DNA of 64,000 nt from Enterobacter hormaechei subsp. hoffmannii (GCF_001729745.1 NZ_CP017186.1:3224001-3288000); one strand, 5' to 3'; numbered from the stretch's first letter, positions 1 to 11,205 are shown. Notes: generated by a model not told the origin, from the letters alone. A program made the numbers and translations.

Positions 1-1426
1 TCACGTCGTGCACGTGGCTCTCCTGGATACCCGCACCGCTGATGCGTACGAATTCCGCTTTGGTACGCAGCAGGTCAATGGTACCACAGCCGGTCAGTCC
101 CATACAGGAACGCAGGCCGCCCATCTGCTGGTGGATGATCTCTTTCAGACGGCCTTTATAGGCCACGCGGCCTTCGATGCCTTCCGGTACCAGTTTGTCA
201 GCGGCGTTATCGGTCTGGAAGTAACGGTCGGAGGAACCTTTGGACATCGCGCCCAGGGAGCCCATACCGCGGTAGGATTTGTAAGAACGGCCCTGGTAGA
301 GTTCGATTTCGCCCGGGGATTCTTCGGTACCGGCCAGCATGGAGCCCACCATCACGGCTGCGGCACCTGCGGCGATCGCTTTGGCGATGTCGCCAGAGAA
401 GCGGATACCGCCGTCCGCGATAACCGGAATACCGGTGCCTTCCAGCGCTTCAACCGCGTCAGACACCGCGGTGATCTGCGGAACGCCCACGCCGGTGACG
501 ATACGGGTAGTACAGATAGAGCCAGGGCCGATACCCACTTTCACCGCGCTGCAACCGGCTTCCGCCAGCGCGCGAGCACCTGCGCCCGTAGCCACGTTAC
601 CGCCGATGATCTGGAGATCCGGGTATTTAGCACGGGTTTCACGAATACGTTGTAGAACGCCTTCGGAGTGGCCATGTGAGGAGTCAATCAGCAGCACGTC
701 AACGCCCGCGGCAACCAGCGCGTCAACGCGCTCTTCGTTACCTGCGCCCGCGCCAACCGCAGCGCCGACGCGCAGACGGCCATGCTCGTCTTTACAGGCG
801 TTCGGTTTACGTTCTGCTTTCTGGAAATCTTTAACGGTGATCATGCCACGCAGGTGGAAGTTCGCATCCACAACCAGCGCTTTCTCAACACGTTTTTCGT
901 GCATTTTCGCCAGCACCACGTCGCGGGTTTCGCCTTCGCGAACGGTCACCAGGCGCTCTTTTGGCGTCATATAGACGCTGACAGGCTGGTTCAGGTCAGT
1001 CACGAAACGCACATCACGACCGGTGATGATGCCCACCAGCTCGTTGTCTTCGGTCACAACCGGGTAACCTGCAAAGCCGTTACGCTCGGTTAGCGCTTTC
1101 ACTTCGTGCAGGGTGGTGGTTGGCAGAACGGTCTGAGGATCGGACACGATACCGGATTCATGTTTCTTCACGCGGCGAACTTCTTCCGCCTGACGCTCGA
1201 TAGACATGTTTTTGTGGATAAAGCCAATGCCGCCTTCCTGTGCCAAAGCGATAGCCAGACGCGCTTCAGTCACGGTGTCCATTGCTGCGGAGAGCATAGG
1301 AATGTTCAGACGAATGGTTTTCGTCAACTGCGTGCTGAGGTCGGCAGTATTCGGCAGAACGGTGGAATGAGCGGGAACGAGGAGGACGTCGTCAAACGTC
1401 AGTGCTTCTTTAGCGATACGTAGCAT
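1..1426 (-). CDS. guaB: IMP dehydrogenase (3' end cut by window edge)
   Basis: Oxidises IMP to XMP with NAD+, the committed step of GMP synthesis in the cytoplasm. I translated the minus strand from the ATG at 1424-1426. It starts [19 protein letters not shown] and reads openly to the window edge, about 475 codons of the usual 488, so only the extreme C-terminus is missing. The barrel is interrupted by two CBS domains at roughly residues 90-205. The catalytic loop [15 protein letters not shown] places the nucleophile at Cys305 (codon 512-514), as in E. coli. In E. coli guaA follows downstream, but it would lie outside this window. A PurR-like box lies just upstream. Identification is secure. 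Confidence 0.97.
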   Translation of the reverse strand, partial: MLRIAKEALTFDDVLLVPAHSTVLPNTADLSTQLTKTIRLNIPMLSAAMDTVTEARLAIALAQEGGIGFIHKNMSIERQAEEVRRVKKHESGIVSDPQTVLPTTTLHEVKALTERNGFAGYPVVTEDNELVGIITGRDVRFVTDLNQPVSVYMTPKERLVTVREGETRDVVLAKMHEKRVEKALVVDANFHLRGMITVKDFQKAERKPNACKDEHGRLRVGAAVGAGAGNEERVDALVAAGVDVLLIDSSHGHSEGVLQRIRETRAKYPDLQIIGGNVATGAGARALAEAGCSAVKVGIGPGSICTTRIVTGVGVPQITAVSDAVEALEGTGIPVIADGGIRFSGDIAKAIAAGAAAVMVGSMLAGTEESPGEIELYQGRSYKSYRGMGSLGAMSKGSSDRYFQTDNAADKLVPEGIEGRVAYKGRLKEIIHQQMGGLRSCMGLTGCGTIDLLRTKAEFVRISGAGIQESHVHDV

Positions 1427-1467
1427 GGGCAATATCTCTGACCTGGGTGGTTAAATATTGCCGTGGC

Positions 1468-1473
1468 ATTATA
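1468..1473 (-). promoter_or_regulatory. guaB -10 element
   Basis: A perfect TATAAT hexamer read on the minus strand, 42 bases upstream of the guaB start codon. No good -35 is visible at 17 bases spacing. The nearby PurR-like box overlaps the expected -35 region, which fits repression by exclusion of polymerase. Confidence 0.5.
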
Positions 1474-1477
1474 CAGA

Positions 1478-1493
1478 GCGTAACCGATTGCAT
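1478..1493 (-). promoter_or_regulatory. PurR-type operator of guaB
   Basis: The 16-mer ATGCAATCGGTTACGC (minus strand) resembles the PurR consensus ACGCAAACGTTTGCGT, with the central CG step kept. It lies directly upstream of the guaB -10. guaB is a known PurR target in E. coli. Assignment is by sequence and position only. Confidence 0.6.
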
Positions 1494-1555
1494 CTACACT
1501 TTTTTGAAAAAAATGCTTGCGATCGCCTCTCAGCAGGTTACTATCGACTGAATAA

Positions 1556-2959
<1,404 letters not shown>

Positions 2960-3017
2960 ATCTTCGCCGGTTACAAACTATACTGCTGCTATTGCCTTTT
3001 TTAATAAGGAGAGCAGC

Positions 3018-4037
3018 ATGCCCCATCTACATAGCGTCATCCCTCCGTATATTCTTCGCCGTATTATCGAAAGCGGTTCTGAGCCGCAGCAGCGCTGCGC
3101 CCGTCAGACCTTAACCCACGTCCAGACGCTGATGGCCCATATGCCGGGCAAACCCGCCGCGCCGCATGTGAATAAAGCCGGTCAGCTTGAGCGTGACATC
3201 TACGATGCGAAACAGACCCAGGAGCTGCCGGGTACCCAGGTACGCTATGAAGGCCAGCCCTCCAACGGAGATGTGGCGGTGGATGAAGCGTACGATTATC
3301 TGGGTATTACCCATGATTTCTTCTGGAAGGAGTATCAGCGCGATTCGCTCGATAACAAAGGGCTGATCCTCACCGGCACCGTGCACTATGGCCGTGAGTA
3401 TCAAAACGCCTTCTGGAACGGCCAGCAGATGGTCTTTGGCGATGGCGACGGGGAAATCTTCAACCGCTTTACCATTGCCATCGACGTGGTAGCGCATGAG
3501 CTTAGCCACGGCGTGACGGAGACCGAAGCCGGACTCATCTACTTTGAACAATCGGGCGCGCTGAACGAGTCGTTATCCGACGTGTTCGGTTCGCTGGTGA
3601 AGCAATACCATCTTAAGCAAACCGCCGATAAAGCAGACTGGCTGATTGGTGAAGGGCTGCTGGCGGAGGGCATCAACGGGAAAGGGCTTCGCTCCATGTC
3701 TGAACCCGGCACGGCCTATAACGATCCGCTGCTCGGTAAAGATCCGCAGCCCGGGCATATGAAAGATTTCATCAAAACGCGCGAGGATAACGGCGGCGTA
3801 CACCTTAACTCCGGTATCCCCAACCGCGCGTTTTACCTGGCCGCAACGGCGATCGGTGGCTACGCCTGGGAAAAAGCGGGTTATGCCTGGTACGACACGG
3901 TTTGCGATCGCAACCTGGCGCAGGATGCGGATTTTGATGCCTTTGCAAAACTGACGATAGCGCACGGCGAGAAACGCTCCGGTAGCGACGTTGGGGCGGC
4001 TATAAAACAAGCCTGGGAACAGGTAGGAGTGCTGTAA
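3018..4037 (+). CDS. Protealysin-like M4 family zinc metalloprotease
   Basis: Thermolysin-family endopeptidase of the protealysin branch. The zinc motif HELSH spans residues 160-164 (His160, Glu161, His164). The third ligand is Glu184 in NESLSD and the proton-donor His is 262 in GGVHLNSG. There is no signal peptide. A short propeptide of about 50 residues contains IPPYIL at 8-13, the Pro-Pro-type motif of protealysin precursors. At 339 residues it matches protealysin of Serratia (about 341). AAGGAG lies 9 bases before the ATG. The stop overlaps the next start as TAATG, so the two genes are translationally coupled. The lack of an export signal suggests a cytoplasmic or unusually released enzyme. 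Family assignment is firm; the natural substrate is unknown. Confidence 0.93.
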   Translation: MPHLHSVIPPYILRRIIESGSEPQQRCARQTLTHVQTLMAHMPGKPAAPHVNKAGQLERDIYDAKQTQELPGTQVRYEGQPSNGDVAVDEAYDYLGITHDFFWKEYQRDSLDNKGLILTGTVHYGREYQNAFWNGQQMVFGDGDGEIFNRFTIAIDVVAHELSHGVTETEAGLIYFEQSGALNESLSDVFGSLVKQYHLKQTADKADWLIGEGLLAEGINGKGLRSMSEPGTAYNDPLLGKDPQPGHMKDFIKTREDNGGVHLNSGIPNRAFYLAATAIGGYAWEKAGYAWYDTVCDRNLAQDADFDAFAKLTIAHGEKRSGSDVGAAIKQAWEQVGVL

Positions 4038-4387
4038 TGCAGGTTCCGGAACTGACGGATGACGCCGTGGTTGAGCTGGCCCGGGAAGGCGGCGTCGCTT
4101 TTATCCCTAAGCTGAGCGGCCAGCGCACCATTGCGCTCTCCTCGCTTAATGAGGCCCAGCGGCAGCGCCTGGTGAGCATTCTGGAGCAGGCTTTCCCGCG
4201 CGGCCAGCCGCCCGGGCAAGCCTCTTCCCCCGGCAGCGGTGACCAGCGCTATTTCCGCATCCAGATTATCTGGACCGGCCAAAATCAGGCGCACTACGCC
4301 GATATCATCGTGCTGGTACCCGAGCAGGAAGCACCCGAGTCGCTGGTGGAACTGTGGCAGAAAGGTGAAGGCTGCGTGTGCGATTAA
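4037..4387 (+). CDS. Emfourin-type protealysin inhibitor
   Basis: Small protein of 116 residues encoded directly after the protealysin-like gene, sharing one base with its stop codon. Emfourins are tight-binding protein inhibitors of M4 proteases, first described in Serratia from exactly this gene arrangement. The sequence has no signal peptide, a Leu-rich helix around residues 35-50, a Gly/Pro/Ser-rich linker at about 54-68, and a beta-rich half (YFRIQIIWTG at 70-79). It ends with two Cys residues. Its likely role is to keep the co-translated protease inactive inside the cell. The call rests on synteny, size and general resemblance rather than a catalytic motif. Its last four bases overlap the convergent yfgJ stop. 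Confidence 0.82.
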   Translation: MQVPELTDDAVVELAREGGVAFIPKLSGQRTIALSSLNEAQRQRLVSILEQAFPRGQPPGQASSPGSGDQRYFRIQIIWTGQNQAHYADIIVLVPEQEAPESLVELWQKGEGCVCD

Positions 4388-4605
4388 CCTTCAGCCCGAA
4401 CAAACTCCACGCGTTTTTTAGAAATAAGACCGTGGCCGTTCTGGCAAAAGTAATCCACCGCACCGCAGGCCTTGAGTACCTGAAGCGGTTGATGGCAGTC
4501 AGGGCAGCGCGCTTCGAGGGGAATATCGTTATTGCAGCTGTCGCAGTGCGCGATACCGTTTTGCGGCTCGAGCGCTGCGTGGCAATCCGGACAGGTTATC
4601 GACAT
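4384..4605 (-). CDS. yfgJ: Zinc-ribbon protein YfgJ
   Basis: Small 73-residue protein made almost entirely of zinc-finger elements: CPDC at residues 5-8, CDSC, CPDC, then a Cys and CQNGH. This matches the YfgJ zinc-ribbon family (about 71 residues in E. coli), whose function is not established. I chose the internal ATG at 4603-4605 over the longer frame because AGGAGAG sits just upstream and homologues begin MSITCPDCH. The gene ends within the last codons of the convergent emfourin gene. It lies 58 bases downstream of the peptide transporter and may share its transcript. Confidence 0.9.
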   Translation of the reverse strand: MSITCPDCHAALEPQNGIAHCDSCNNDIPLEARCPDCHQPLQVLKACGAVDYFCQNGHGLISKKRVEFVRAEG

Positions 4606-4663
4606 GCTCTCTCCTGTTGAGTTGGGCCGGGGCTGGATAACTGCCCCGGCAGGCTGAATAGTA

Positions 4664-6205
4664 TCAGGCTTCGGTAGCCGGTTTTGTCTGCACATTTTCC
4701 AGCATGCGACGCACCGGAACAATGAGGACGATCAGCACCGCAGCACAAATCAACAGCGCGATGGAGCAACGGGCAAAGAGGTCTGGCAGCATATCCAGCT
4801 GGTCGGCCTTCACGTGACCACCAATCAGGCCCGCAGCCAGGTTACCCAGCGCACTGGCGCAGAACCACAGGCCCATCATCTGACCGCGCATTCTTTCCGG
4901 CGCCAGCAGGGTCATGGTTGCCAGACCAATCGGACTCAGGCACAGTTCCCCGAGCGTCAGCATCAGGATACTGCCCACCAGCCAGAACGGAGAAACCCCT
5001 GCTCCACCGTTGCTCAGCACGTTCTGTGCCGCCAGCATCATCAGGCCGAAGCCCGCCGCCGCGCACAAAATACCGATCACGAACTTGGTGATACTGCTCG
5101 GGCGAATATTATTGCTCGCCAGCTTCGGCCATGCCCAGCTAAATACCGGTGCCAGCAGAATGATAAACAGGGCATTAATCGACTGGAACCACACCGCCGG
5201 GATCTCAAAATCACCGATCATGCGGTTAGTGTAGTCGTTGGCGAACAGGTTGAAGGAGGTTGGCTTCTGCTCGAACGCGGACCAGAAGAACGCGGCGGAG
5301 ACCAGCAGAATAAAGCATACCAGCAGCCTTGCGCGCTCTTTGCGATTCAGCCCGGCGAAGATGAACAGGTAGATGAAGTAGAGCGCGACGGAGGCGGCAA
5401 TCACATATACCAGCACGCTGGCCACCGCGACCGGATTAATCACAATCACGCCCTGGGCAATCAACGTGACGATGATTGCAACACCCACAGCCAGCGCCAG
5501 CAGCCAGGCACCCACGCCGTTACGTTTCACTACTGGACTGTTCCAGGTGGAGTCCAGACCGACTTCGCTGTCGTAGCGCTTCATGGCCGGAACGGCAAAC
5601 ACGCGGAAGATAATCAGGGCGACCAGCATCCCGATACCGCCGATACCAAAGCCCCAGTGCCAGCCGTGGGTTTTAATCAGCCAGCCGGAAATCAGAGGGG
5701 CAATGAACGAGCCCATGTTGATGCCCATATAGAACAGCGAGAAACCGCCGTCACGACGCGCATCGCCCTTTTTGTAGAGGGTACCGACCATGACCGAGAT
5801 ACAGGTCTTGAACAGGCCGGAGCCGAGCACGATGAACATCAGGCCGATGAAGAACATGTTGTCGCCCATAATGGCCGACAGGGCAATCGACAGGTGCCCA
5901 AGCGCAATCAAAATCGAACCGTACCAGACGGCCCGCTGCTGGCCGAGCCAGTTATCCGCCAGCCAGCCGCCCGGCAGTGCGGCGAGGTACATGGTGCCCG
6001 CGAAGATGCCGACAATCGCCGAGGCGTTTTCACGCGCCAGGCCCATCCCCCCGTCGTACACGGTGGCGGCCATAAACAGGATCAATAGCGGGCGAATACC
6101 GTAAAACGAGAAACGCTCCCACATCTCGGTGAAGAACAGCGAACCGAGCGGATAAGGATGGCCGAAGAAGGTTCGGCTCTCTTTTTGATTAACAGAGGAT
6201 TGCAT
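4664..6205 (-). CDS. POT/PTR family proton-dependent oligopeptide transporter
   Basis: Inner-membrane symporter importing di- and tripeptides with protons. It shows the PTR family hallmarks: an N-terminal ERFSFYGIR (the ExxERFxYY-type proton motif) and the FSLFYMGINMGS segment, followed by many hydrophobic helices to about residue 500. The start is the ATG at 6203-6205, preceded by GGGAG, which gives 513 residues; the upstream 35-codon extension has no support. E. coli has DtpA-D relatives but none at this site between yfgJ and der. I cannot say which Dtp branch it belongs to. A CRP-like site lies about 210 bases upstream. Confidence 0.88.
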   Translation of the reverse strand: MQSSVNQKESRTFFGHPYPLGSLFFTEMWERFSFYGIRPLLILFMAATVYDGGMGLARENASAIVGIFAGTMYLAALPGGWLADNWLGQQRAVWYGSILIALGHLSIALSAIMGDNMFFIGLMFIVLGSGLFKTCISVMVGTLYKKGDARRDGGFSLFYMGINMGSFIAPLISGWLIKTHGWHWGFGIGGIGMLVALIIFRVFAVPAMKRYDSEVGLDSTWNSPVVKRNGVGAWLLALAVGVAIIVTLIAQGVIVINPVAVASVLVYVIAASVALYFIYLFIFAGLNRKERARLLVCFILLVSAAFFWSAFEQKPTSFNLFANDYTNRMIGDFEIPAVWFQSINALFIILLAPVFSWAWPKLASNNIRPSSITKFVIGILCAAAGFGLMMLAAQNVLSNGGAGVSPFWLVGSILMLTLGELCLSPIGLATMTLLAPERMRGQMMGLWFCASALGNLAAGLIGGHVKADQLDMLPDLFARCSIALLICAAVLIVLIVPVRRMLENVQTKPATEA

Positions 6206-6460
6206 AATTCTCCCGAAAGGTATGTGTCGTGCTTGTAAACACCAGCATGTACGCCGAACGGTTACGTATCCGATCGATTTTTTACATGCGGCGAAATATT
6301 GGTTAACCATTTGATAACCAGGCGCTAGTTTTGTCTAGTACCGAACCCTGGACTTTAAGATGAAAATTCGACGATTGTCTACTTTCTTAGATATAAACAT
6401 GGTTAAAAGCGAATAGTGATTGACATCACACAGGGAAGGCAGACCTTTTGAATGAGCGAA
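6206..6460. other. Intergenic region upstream of the peptide transporter
   Basis: AT-richer stretch between the transporter start and the der terminator, with no credible gene. It should hold the transporter promoter. I see only the CRP-like sequence near 6415 and no confident -35/-10 pair. Confidence 0.5.
6415..6430. promoter_or_regulatory. CRP-like site upstream of the peptide transporter
   Basis: AGTGA-N6-TCACA, nine of ten matches to the CRP core TGTGA-N6-TCACA. It lies about 210 bases before the transporter ATG and after the der terminator, so the transporter is the plausible target. Distance from any promoter is unknown. Confidence 0.4.
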
Positions 6461-6486
6461 AAAAACCCGCGACAGGCGCGGGTTTT
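6455..6486 (-). terminator. Intrinsic terminator after der
   Basis: Hairpin with an eleven-base stem AAAACCCGCG/CGCGGGTTTT around a five-base loop at 6461-6486. On the minus strand the stem is followed by a T run. It lies 18 bases past the der stop. Confidence 0.88.
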
Positions 6487-6503
6487 AGTGAGTTCGGTAA
6501 GAA

Positions 6504-7976
6504 TTATTTGCTTTTCTTAATGTGCTTAATCAAACGCTTACGCTTACGCATCTGGTTCGGCGTCAGGGTATTACGTTTATTCGCAAACGGGTTTTCCCCT
6601 TCCTTGAACTGAATACGGATAGGCGTACCCATCACGTCCAGCGACTTACGGAAGTAGTTCATCAGGTAGCGTTTGTAGGAGTCCGGCAGGTCTTTCACCT
6701 GGTTACCGTGGATCACCACGATAGGCGGGTTATACCCCCCGGCGTGGGCATATTTCAGCTTCACGCGACGGCCACGCACCAGCGGCGGCTGGTGATCTTC
6801 TGCTGCCATGTTCATGATACGGGTCAGCATCGCCGTGCTCTGGCGGCGGGTAGAGCTGTCATAGGCTTCACGAACGGATTCGAACAGGTTGCCTACGCCG
6901 CTGCCGTGCAGGGCAGAGATGAAGTGAACGCGGGCAAAGTCGATAAAGCCCAGACGGAAGTCCAGCGTCTCTTTCACCTGTTCGCGTACTTCATTGCTCA
7001 GGCCATCCCACTTGTTGACGACGATAACCAGTGAGCGCCCACTATTAAGGATAAAGCCGAGCAGAGAGAGATCCTGATCGGAGATACCTTCACGTGCGTC
7101 AATAACCAGCAGCACCACGTTGGCGTCTTCAATCGCCTGAAGGGTTTTGATCACCGAGAATTTTTCCACTACATCGGTGATTTTCCCGCGCTTACGCACC
7201 CCTGCAGTGTCGATAAGTACGTACTCACGTTCATCGCGCTGCATTGGAATGTAAATGCTGTCGCGCGTTGTGCCTGGCATGTCGTAAACCACCACGCGCT
7301 CTTCGCCCAGAATACGGTTAGTAAGGGTAGACTTACCTACGTTTGGGCGACCAACGATAGCCAGCTTAATCGGCAGATCCTGCGGGTTGAAGTCATCTTC
7401 CGGCTCTTCCTCGCCTTCCTCTCCGGCTTCAAACTGTGCCCAGTATTCGGCGTCTTCGTCCACCTCTTCCGGCGGGTTTACTTCATCAACCCACGGCAGC
7501 AGAACGGTTTCCAGCAGGCTGGTGACGCCACGGCCATGCGAGGCCGCGATAGGATAAATATCACCCAGACCTAAAGACCAGAAATCCGCAACGGCCTGAT
7601 CGGCATCAATGCCGTCAGTTTTGTTCGCCACCAGGAAGGTTGGCTTTTCGCGTGAACGCAGATGTTTAGCGATAGCAGAGTCCGCGGGCATCAGGCCAGC
7701 GCGCGCATCCACCATAAACAGAACCACATCCGCTTCTTCGATAGCCAGCAGAGATTGCTCTGCCATGCGGGTTTCTACGCCGTCTTCCGTACCGTCAATA
7801 CCCCCGGTATCGATACAGATGAACTCGCGTCCTTCCACCTCTGCACGACCGTACTTACGGTCACGCGTCAGCCCCGGGAAATCCGCAACCAGCGCATCAC
7901 GGGTGCGTGTTAAACGGTTAAAAAGAGTGGATTTTCCAACGTTAGGGCGCCCGACAAGCGCGACCACAGGTACCAT
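6504..7976 (-). CDS. der: Ribosome biogenesis GTPase Der (EngA)
   Basis: Essential double GTPase acting in maturation of the 50S ribosomal subunit. Two G domains in tandem each carry a P-loop: GRPNVGKST near residue 9 and again after an acidic linker at about residue 208. The matching G3/G4 elements are DTGG/NKTD and DTAG/NKWD. A KH-like domain and a basic Lys/Arg tail ([13 protein letters not shown]) finish the protein. The start is the ATG at 7974-7976, giving [12 protein letters not shown] and exactly 490 residues as in E. coli; the 20-codon upstream extension is not conserved. It follows bamB but is separated from it by a hairpin. Confidence 0.97.
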   Translation of the reverse strand: MVPVVALVGRPNVGKSTLFNRLTRTRDALVADFPGLTRDRKYGRAEVEGREFICIDTGGIDGTEDGVETRMAEQSLLAIEEADVVLFMVDARAGLMPADSAIAKHLRSREKPTFLVANKTDGIDADQAVADFWSLGLGDIYPIAASHGRGVTSLLETVLLPWVDEVNPPEEVDEDAEYWAQFEAGEEGEEEPEDDFNPQDLPIKLAIVGRPNVGKSTLTNRILGEERVVVYDMPGTTRDSIYIPMQRDEREYVLIDTAGVRKRGKITDVVEKFSVIKTLQAIEDANVVLLVIDAREGISDQDLSLLGFILNSGRSLVIVVNKWDGLSNEVREQVKETLDFRLGFIDFARVHFISALHGSGVGNLFESVREAYDSSTRRQSTAMLTRIMNMAAEDHQPPLVRGRRVKLKYAHAGGYNPPIVVIHGNQVKDLPDSYKRYLMNYFRKSLDVMGTPIRIQFKEGENPFANKRNTLTPNQMRKRKRLIKHIKKSK

Positions 7977-8034
7977 GTTTGAAGCCTCATAAAATTCAAA
8001 ATAACGTCGCTTTCGCAGCGTTTTTAAAAATGTC

Positions 8035-8065
8035 AAAACGGCTCCTGAGTGAACAGGAGCCGTTT
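8035..8065 (-). terminator. Hairpin between bamB and der
   Basis: Strong inverted repeat AAACGGCTCCTG/CAGGAGCCGTTT with a six-base loop, 24 bases past the bamB stop. On the minus strand the stem is followed by TTTTGACA, only a short T run. It likely attenuates rather than fully stops read-through into der. Confidence 0.7.
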
Positions 8066-8088
8066 AGTATACTACAACCGCCGTGTAA

Positions 8089-9267
8089 TTAACGCGTGAT
8101 CGCGTACAGCGTGCCGTCTTTTGCCTGAATCAGCAGTTTGCCGTCAGCCACAACCGGATCGGTCAGGAAGCCTGAGCCGTCCACTTTCTGCTGCGCCACG
8201 AAGCGGCCATTCTCTGGATCGATCCAGTGCATATAGCCTTCGCTGTCGCCCACCACCAGGCTGCCGTTATACAGTGCTGGTGCGGTCAGCAGACGGTGAA
8301 GCAGATCGCTCTGCGTCCACAGCGTCACGCCACCTTCGGTGCTCAGCGCCAGCAGACGGTCGTTCTGATCCACCATATAAATACGGTTGCCGTCGACAAT
8401 GAAATCGTTCACGGAACCCAGCTCACGTTTCCACATGATCTGACCGCTACGCAGGTCCAGCGCCGTCAGGTTGCCGTTATACGCTAGCGCGTAAACCACA
8501 CCGTCAACGATGACCGGCGTGGTGTCCACGTCACTCAGACGGTCGATTTCAGTTGAACCGGTCGCCTGGGAAATACGCTGCTGCCAGATCATCTGGCCCT
8601 GCTGCATCAGTACTGCGCTGACACGACCGTTGTCACCACCCACAATGGCGGCGCCAAATGCAGTCGCCGGAGCAGATTCACCACGCAGAGACAGCGCTGG
8701 CATATCCAGGTTAACCGTCCATTTTACCAGACCATCGGCTTCGTTCAGCGCCTGCAACTGGCCGTTGCTGGTATGGATCAACACCAGGCCGTCGCTGACA
8801 ACCGGACGTGACAAGGATTCACCGGCAACGCTGGTCTGCCATGCAACCGAACCGTCGCTGGCATTCAGCGCGTAAACCTGCGCTTTTTCGCTGCCCACAT
8901 ACACGTGACCGCCGGCAACGGTCAGGCCGCCAGAAAGCAGCGCAGGTTTACGGGAGAACCAGCCGTCTTTTTCCGCCAGGTTAATGGACCACACTTCTTT
9001 TCCGTCATCAGCGTTCAGCGCTTTAACGGTGCCTTTGCGATCGGCCGCATAGACCACGCCGTCAGCAAATGCCGGGTGCAGGTTGGAATAAAAATCGCCA
9101 ATACCATCACCCACGGAGGTGTCCCAGGCGGTGGACGGAGTGAACTGGTTTTCAACCGTCGGTAGCGGGGACATTTTGACAACGTCTTCTTCGCCACTGA
9201 ACAGTGAACAACCACTCAATAACGTAACAGAAAGCAGTCCTGGCAGAAGTAATTTACGCAATTGCAT
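8089..9267 (-). CDS. bamB: Outer membrane assembly lipoprotein BamB
   Basis: Lipoprotein subunit of the BAM complex that folds beta-barrel proteins into the outer membrane, docking on the BamA POTRA domains. A lipoprotein signal ends in LLSGC with the lipidated Cys20. The rest is an eight-bladed propeller built of PQQ-like repeats, seen as recurring units such as VYALNASDGSVAW and VKALNADDGKEVW. At 392 residues it has the expected length. It lies ten bases after yfgM, in the same order as E. coli (yfgM-bamB-der), so the two are likely cotranscribed. Confidence 0.97.
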   Translation of the reverse strand: MQLRKLLLPGLLSVTLLSGCSLFSGEEDVVKMSPLPTVENQFTPSTAWDTSVGDGIGDFYSNLHPAFADGVVYAADRKGTVKALNADDGKEVWSINLAEKDGWFSRKPALLSGGLTVAGGHVYVGSEKAQVYALNASDGSVAWQTSVAGESLSRPVVSDGLVLIHTSNGQLQALNEADGLVKWTVNLDMPALSLRGESAPATAFGAAIVGGDNGRVSAVLMQQGQMIWQQRISQATGSTEIDRLSDVDTTPVIVDGVVYALAYNGNLTALDLRSGQIMWKRELGSVNDFIVDGNRIYMVDQNDRLLALSTEGGVTLWTQSDLLHRLLTAPALYNGSLVVGDSEGYMHWIDPENGRFVAQQKVDGSGFLTDPVVADGKLLIQAKDGTLYAITR

Positions 9268-9277
9268 TGGGTCCCTC

Positions 9278-9898
9278 TCAGACGGACAAATTATTTATTT
9301 TCATCTGCATCATTTCGCTCAGCGCAGGTGAAGCTTTACTATCCACGCCAGCTTGCCACGCTTTACGCGCGCCCGCTTTATCCCCCTTACTCAGCAGTGC
9401 TTCACCGCGAAGATCGGCGACAATAGCGGCAAAGCCATCACCTTTGATGGTATCAAGCGTTTTCAGCGCGTCGTCGGCTTTTTTCTGCTGAACCTGAATA
9501 CGTGCCAGGCGCAGATTGATCACCGCTTTCAGATTTTCGTCACTGGCAGCAGCAAGCCCCTGAGCCAGTTGCGCAGCGGCTTTATCCAGTTCGTTTTTAT
9601 CAACATACTGCTGAGCCACTTCCAGCGCAGCCAGCGCACCGTAGGTGTTTTTGTTGTCAGCGGCAAATTTCTCCGCAGCCGTCAGCGTTTGCGGCTGATC
9701 GGCACGGATTGCGCTAACGGTGTTTTCGTAGTTCAGGGATGAACCGCGAGCAGAGTCAGCCTGATGATTGTTCCAGTAACGCCAGCCAACCAGCGCACCA
9801 ACACCTAAAATAACCCCTACAACCAGTGCCTTGCCGTTTTCAGCAAAGAAGCGTTTAACCGCATCAACCTGGTCGTGTTCGTTCTCGTACATTTCCAC
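9278..9898 (-). CDS. yfgM: SecYEG-associated TPR-like protein YfgM
   Basis: Inner-membrane protein with a periplasmic TPR-like domain, known in E. coli to associate with the SecYEG translocon and the chaperone PpiD. A single transmembrane helix lies at about residues 23-42 (ALVVGVILGVGALVGWRYW), followed by an Ala-rich helical domain. I place the start at the GTG at 9896-9898, preceded by AAGGAGAAGGA. This gives 206 residues, the E. coli length, with GTG-GAA-ATG-TAC aligning to its MEIY start. The ATG two codons later is an alternative. The gene sits 13 bases after hisS. Confidence 0.93.
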   Translation of the reverse strand: MEMYENEHDQVDAVKRFFAENGKALVVGVILGVGALVGWRYWNNHQADSARGSSLNYENTVSAIRADQPQTLTAAEKFAADNKNTYGALAALEVAQQYVDKNELDKAAAQLAQGLAAASDENLKAVINLRLARIQVQQKKADDALKTLDTIKGDGFAAIVADLRGEALLSKGDKAGARKAWQAGVDSKASPALSEMMQMKINNLSV

Positions 9899-9911
9899 GC
9901 AGTCCTTCTCC

Positions 9912-11186
9912 TTAGCCCAATAGAGTGCGCAAGTGCGCCGCAACGCCATCCTGCGTTACCGTAGTTTGCTCACCAGAGCGCAGGTCTTTAACCACCACTT
10001 CGCCGTTGGCCACTTCGGACTCACCCAGCACCAGTGCAATACTTGCGCCCCACTTGTCGGCACGAGCAAACTGTTTTTTAAAGTTGCCGCCGCCGTGGTT
10101 GGTCATCAGCTTTACGTCCGGCAGCGCATCGCGCACGCGTTCGGCAAGCTGCATCGCCGCAGACTGCGTATCCGCACCTGAGGCCACCAGGTATATATCG
10201 ACAACAGGATCGGCTTTAAATTCCGGATTAACTGCCTGAACCAGCAAAACAAGTCGCTCAAGGCCCATCGCGAAGCCTACAGCCGGTGCTGCGCGACCAC
10301 CCAGTTGCTCGACCAGTCCGTCATAACGACCGCCAGCACAGACGGTGCCCTGCGAACCGAGGCTGGTGGTGACCCACTCAAATACGGTGCGGTTGTAGTA
10401 GTCCAGACCGCGCACCAGACGCTGGTTAACGGTATAAGCAATGCCCGCCGCTTCAAGCAGCTTGCACAGGCCAGCAAAGTGTTCGCGGGAATCCTCATCC
10501 AGGTAGTCACCCAGCGCTGGCGCATCGTTCAGCAGCGCCTGTACGTCAGGATTTTTGGAATCGAGTACGCGCAGCGGGTTGCTGTACATACGACGTTTAC
10601 AGTCTTCGTCGAGCTTCTCTTTGTGTTGTTCCAGGAACGCCACCAGCGCATCGCGATAGTTCGCACGCGCTTCCAGAGAACCGATAGAGTTCAGCTCCAG
10701 GGAAACGTGCTCAGAAATACCGAGCGCACGCCACCAGCGGGCAGTCAGCATAATCAGTTCGGCATCGATATCTGGTCCTTGCAGACCAAACACTTCCACG
10801 CCAAGCTGGTTGAACTGACGGTAGCGGCCTTTTTGCGGACGTTCGTGGCGGAACATCGGGCCGATATACCACAGGCGCTGCTCCTGATTGTACAGGAGAC
10901 CATGTTCGATGCCGGCGCGTACGCAACCCGCCGTCCCCTCAGGACGCAGGGTCAGGCTGTCGCCGTTGCGGTCCTCAAAGGTATACATCTCTTTTTCAAC
11001 CACGTCGGTTACTTCGCCGATCGCGCGTTTGAATAACGGGGTCTGCTCTACAATCGGCAAACGAATTTCGCTGTAACCGTAGCTGCCGAGCACCTGCTTC
11101 AGTGTGCCTTCAATGCGCTGCCAGATGGCGGTTTCGCCAGGCAGATAATCGTTCATGCCGCGGATGGCTTGAATGTTTTTTGCCAC
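9912..11186 (-). CDS. hisS: Histidyl-tRNA synthetase
   Basis: Charges tRNA-His with histidine in the cytoplasm. Class II motifs are visible: motif 2 with [14 protein letters not shown], the histidine-specific [15 protein letters not shown], and motif 3 with [12 protein letters not shown], followed by a C-terminal anticodon-binding domain. The start is a GTG at 11184-11186, giving [18 protein letters not shown] and 424 residues, identical in length to E. coli. The longer frame with an [11 protein letters not shown] leader runs into the ispG terminator region and is not real. A terminator separates it from ispG, so it probably has its own promoter. Confidence 0.97.
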   Translation of the reverse strand: MAKNIQAIRGMNDYLPGETAIWQRIEGTLKQVLGSYGYSEIRLPIVEQTPLFKRAIGEVTDVVEKEMYTFEDRNGDSLTLRPEGTAGCVRAGIEHGLLYNQEQRLWYIGPMFRHERPQKGRYRQFNQLGVEVFGLQGPDIDAELIMLTARWWRALGISEHVSLELNSIGSLEARANYRDALVAFLEQHKEKLDEDCKRRMYSNPLRVLDSKNPDVQALLNDAPALGDYLDEDSREHFAGLCKLLEAAGIAYTVNQRLVRGLDYYNRTVFEWVTTSLGSQGTVCAGGRYDGLVEQLGGRAAPAVGFAMGLERLVLLVQAVNPEFKADPVVDIYLVASGADTQSAAMQLAERVRDALPDVKLMTNHGGGNFKKQFARADKWGASIALVLGESEVANGEVVVKDLRSGEQTTVTQDGVAAHLRTLLG

Positions 11187-11205
11187 GTTTATTCTCTTTC
11201 TATAT

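Noticed and set aside
4814..6088. 424-codon plus-strand open frame
   Set aside because: Antisense to the POT transporter. Its composition (rich in Gln, Arg, His, Asp) is the mirror of hydrophobic codons and it has no recognisable domain.
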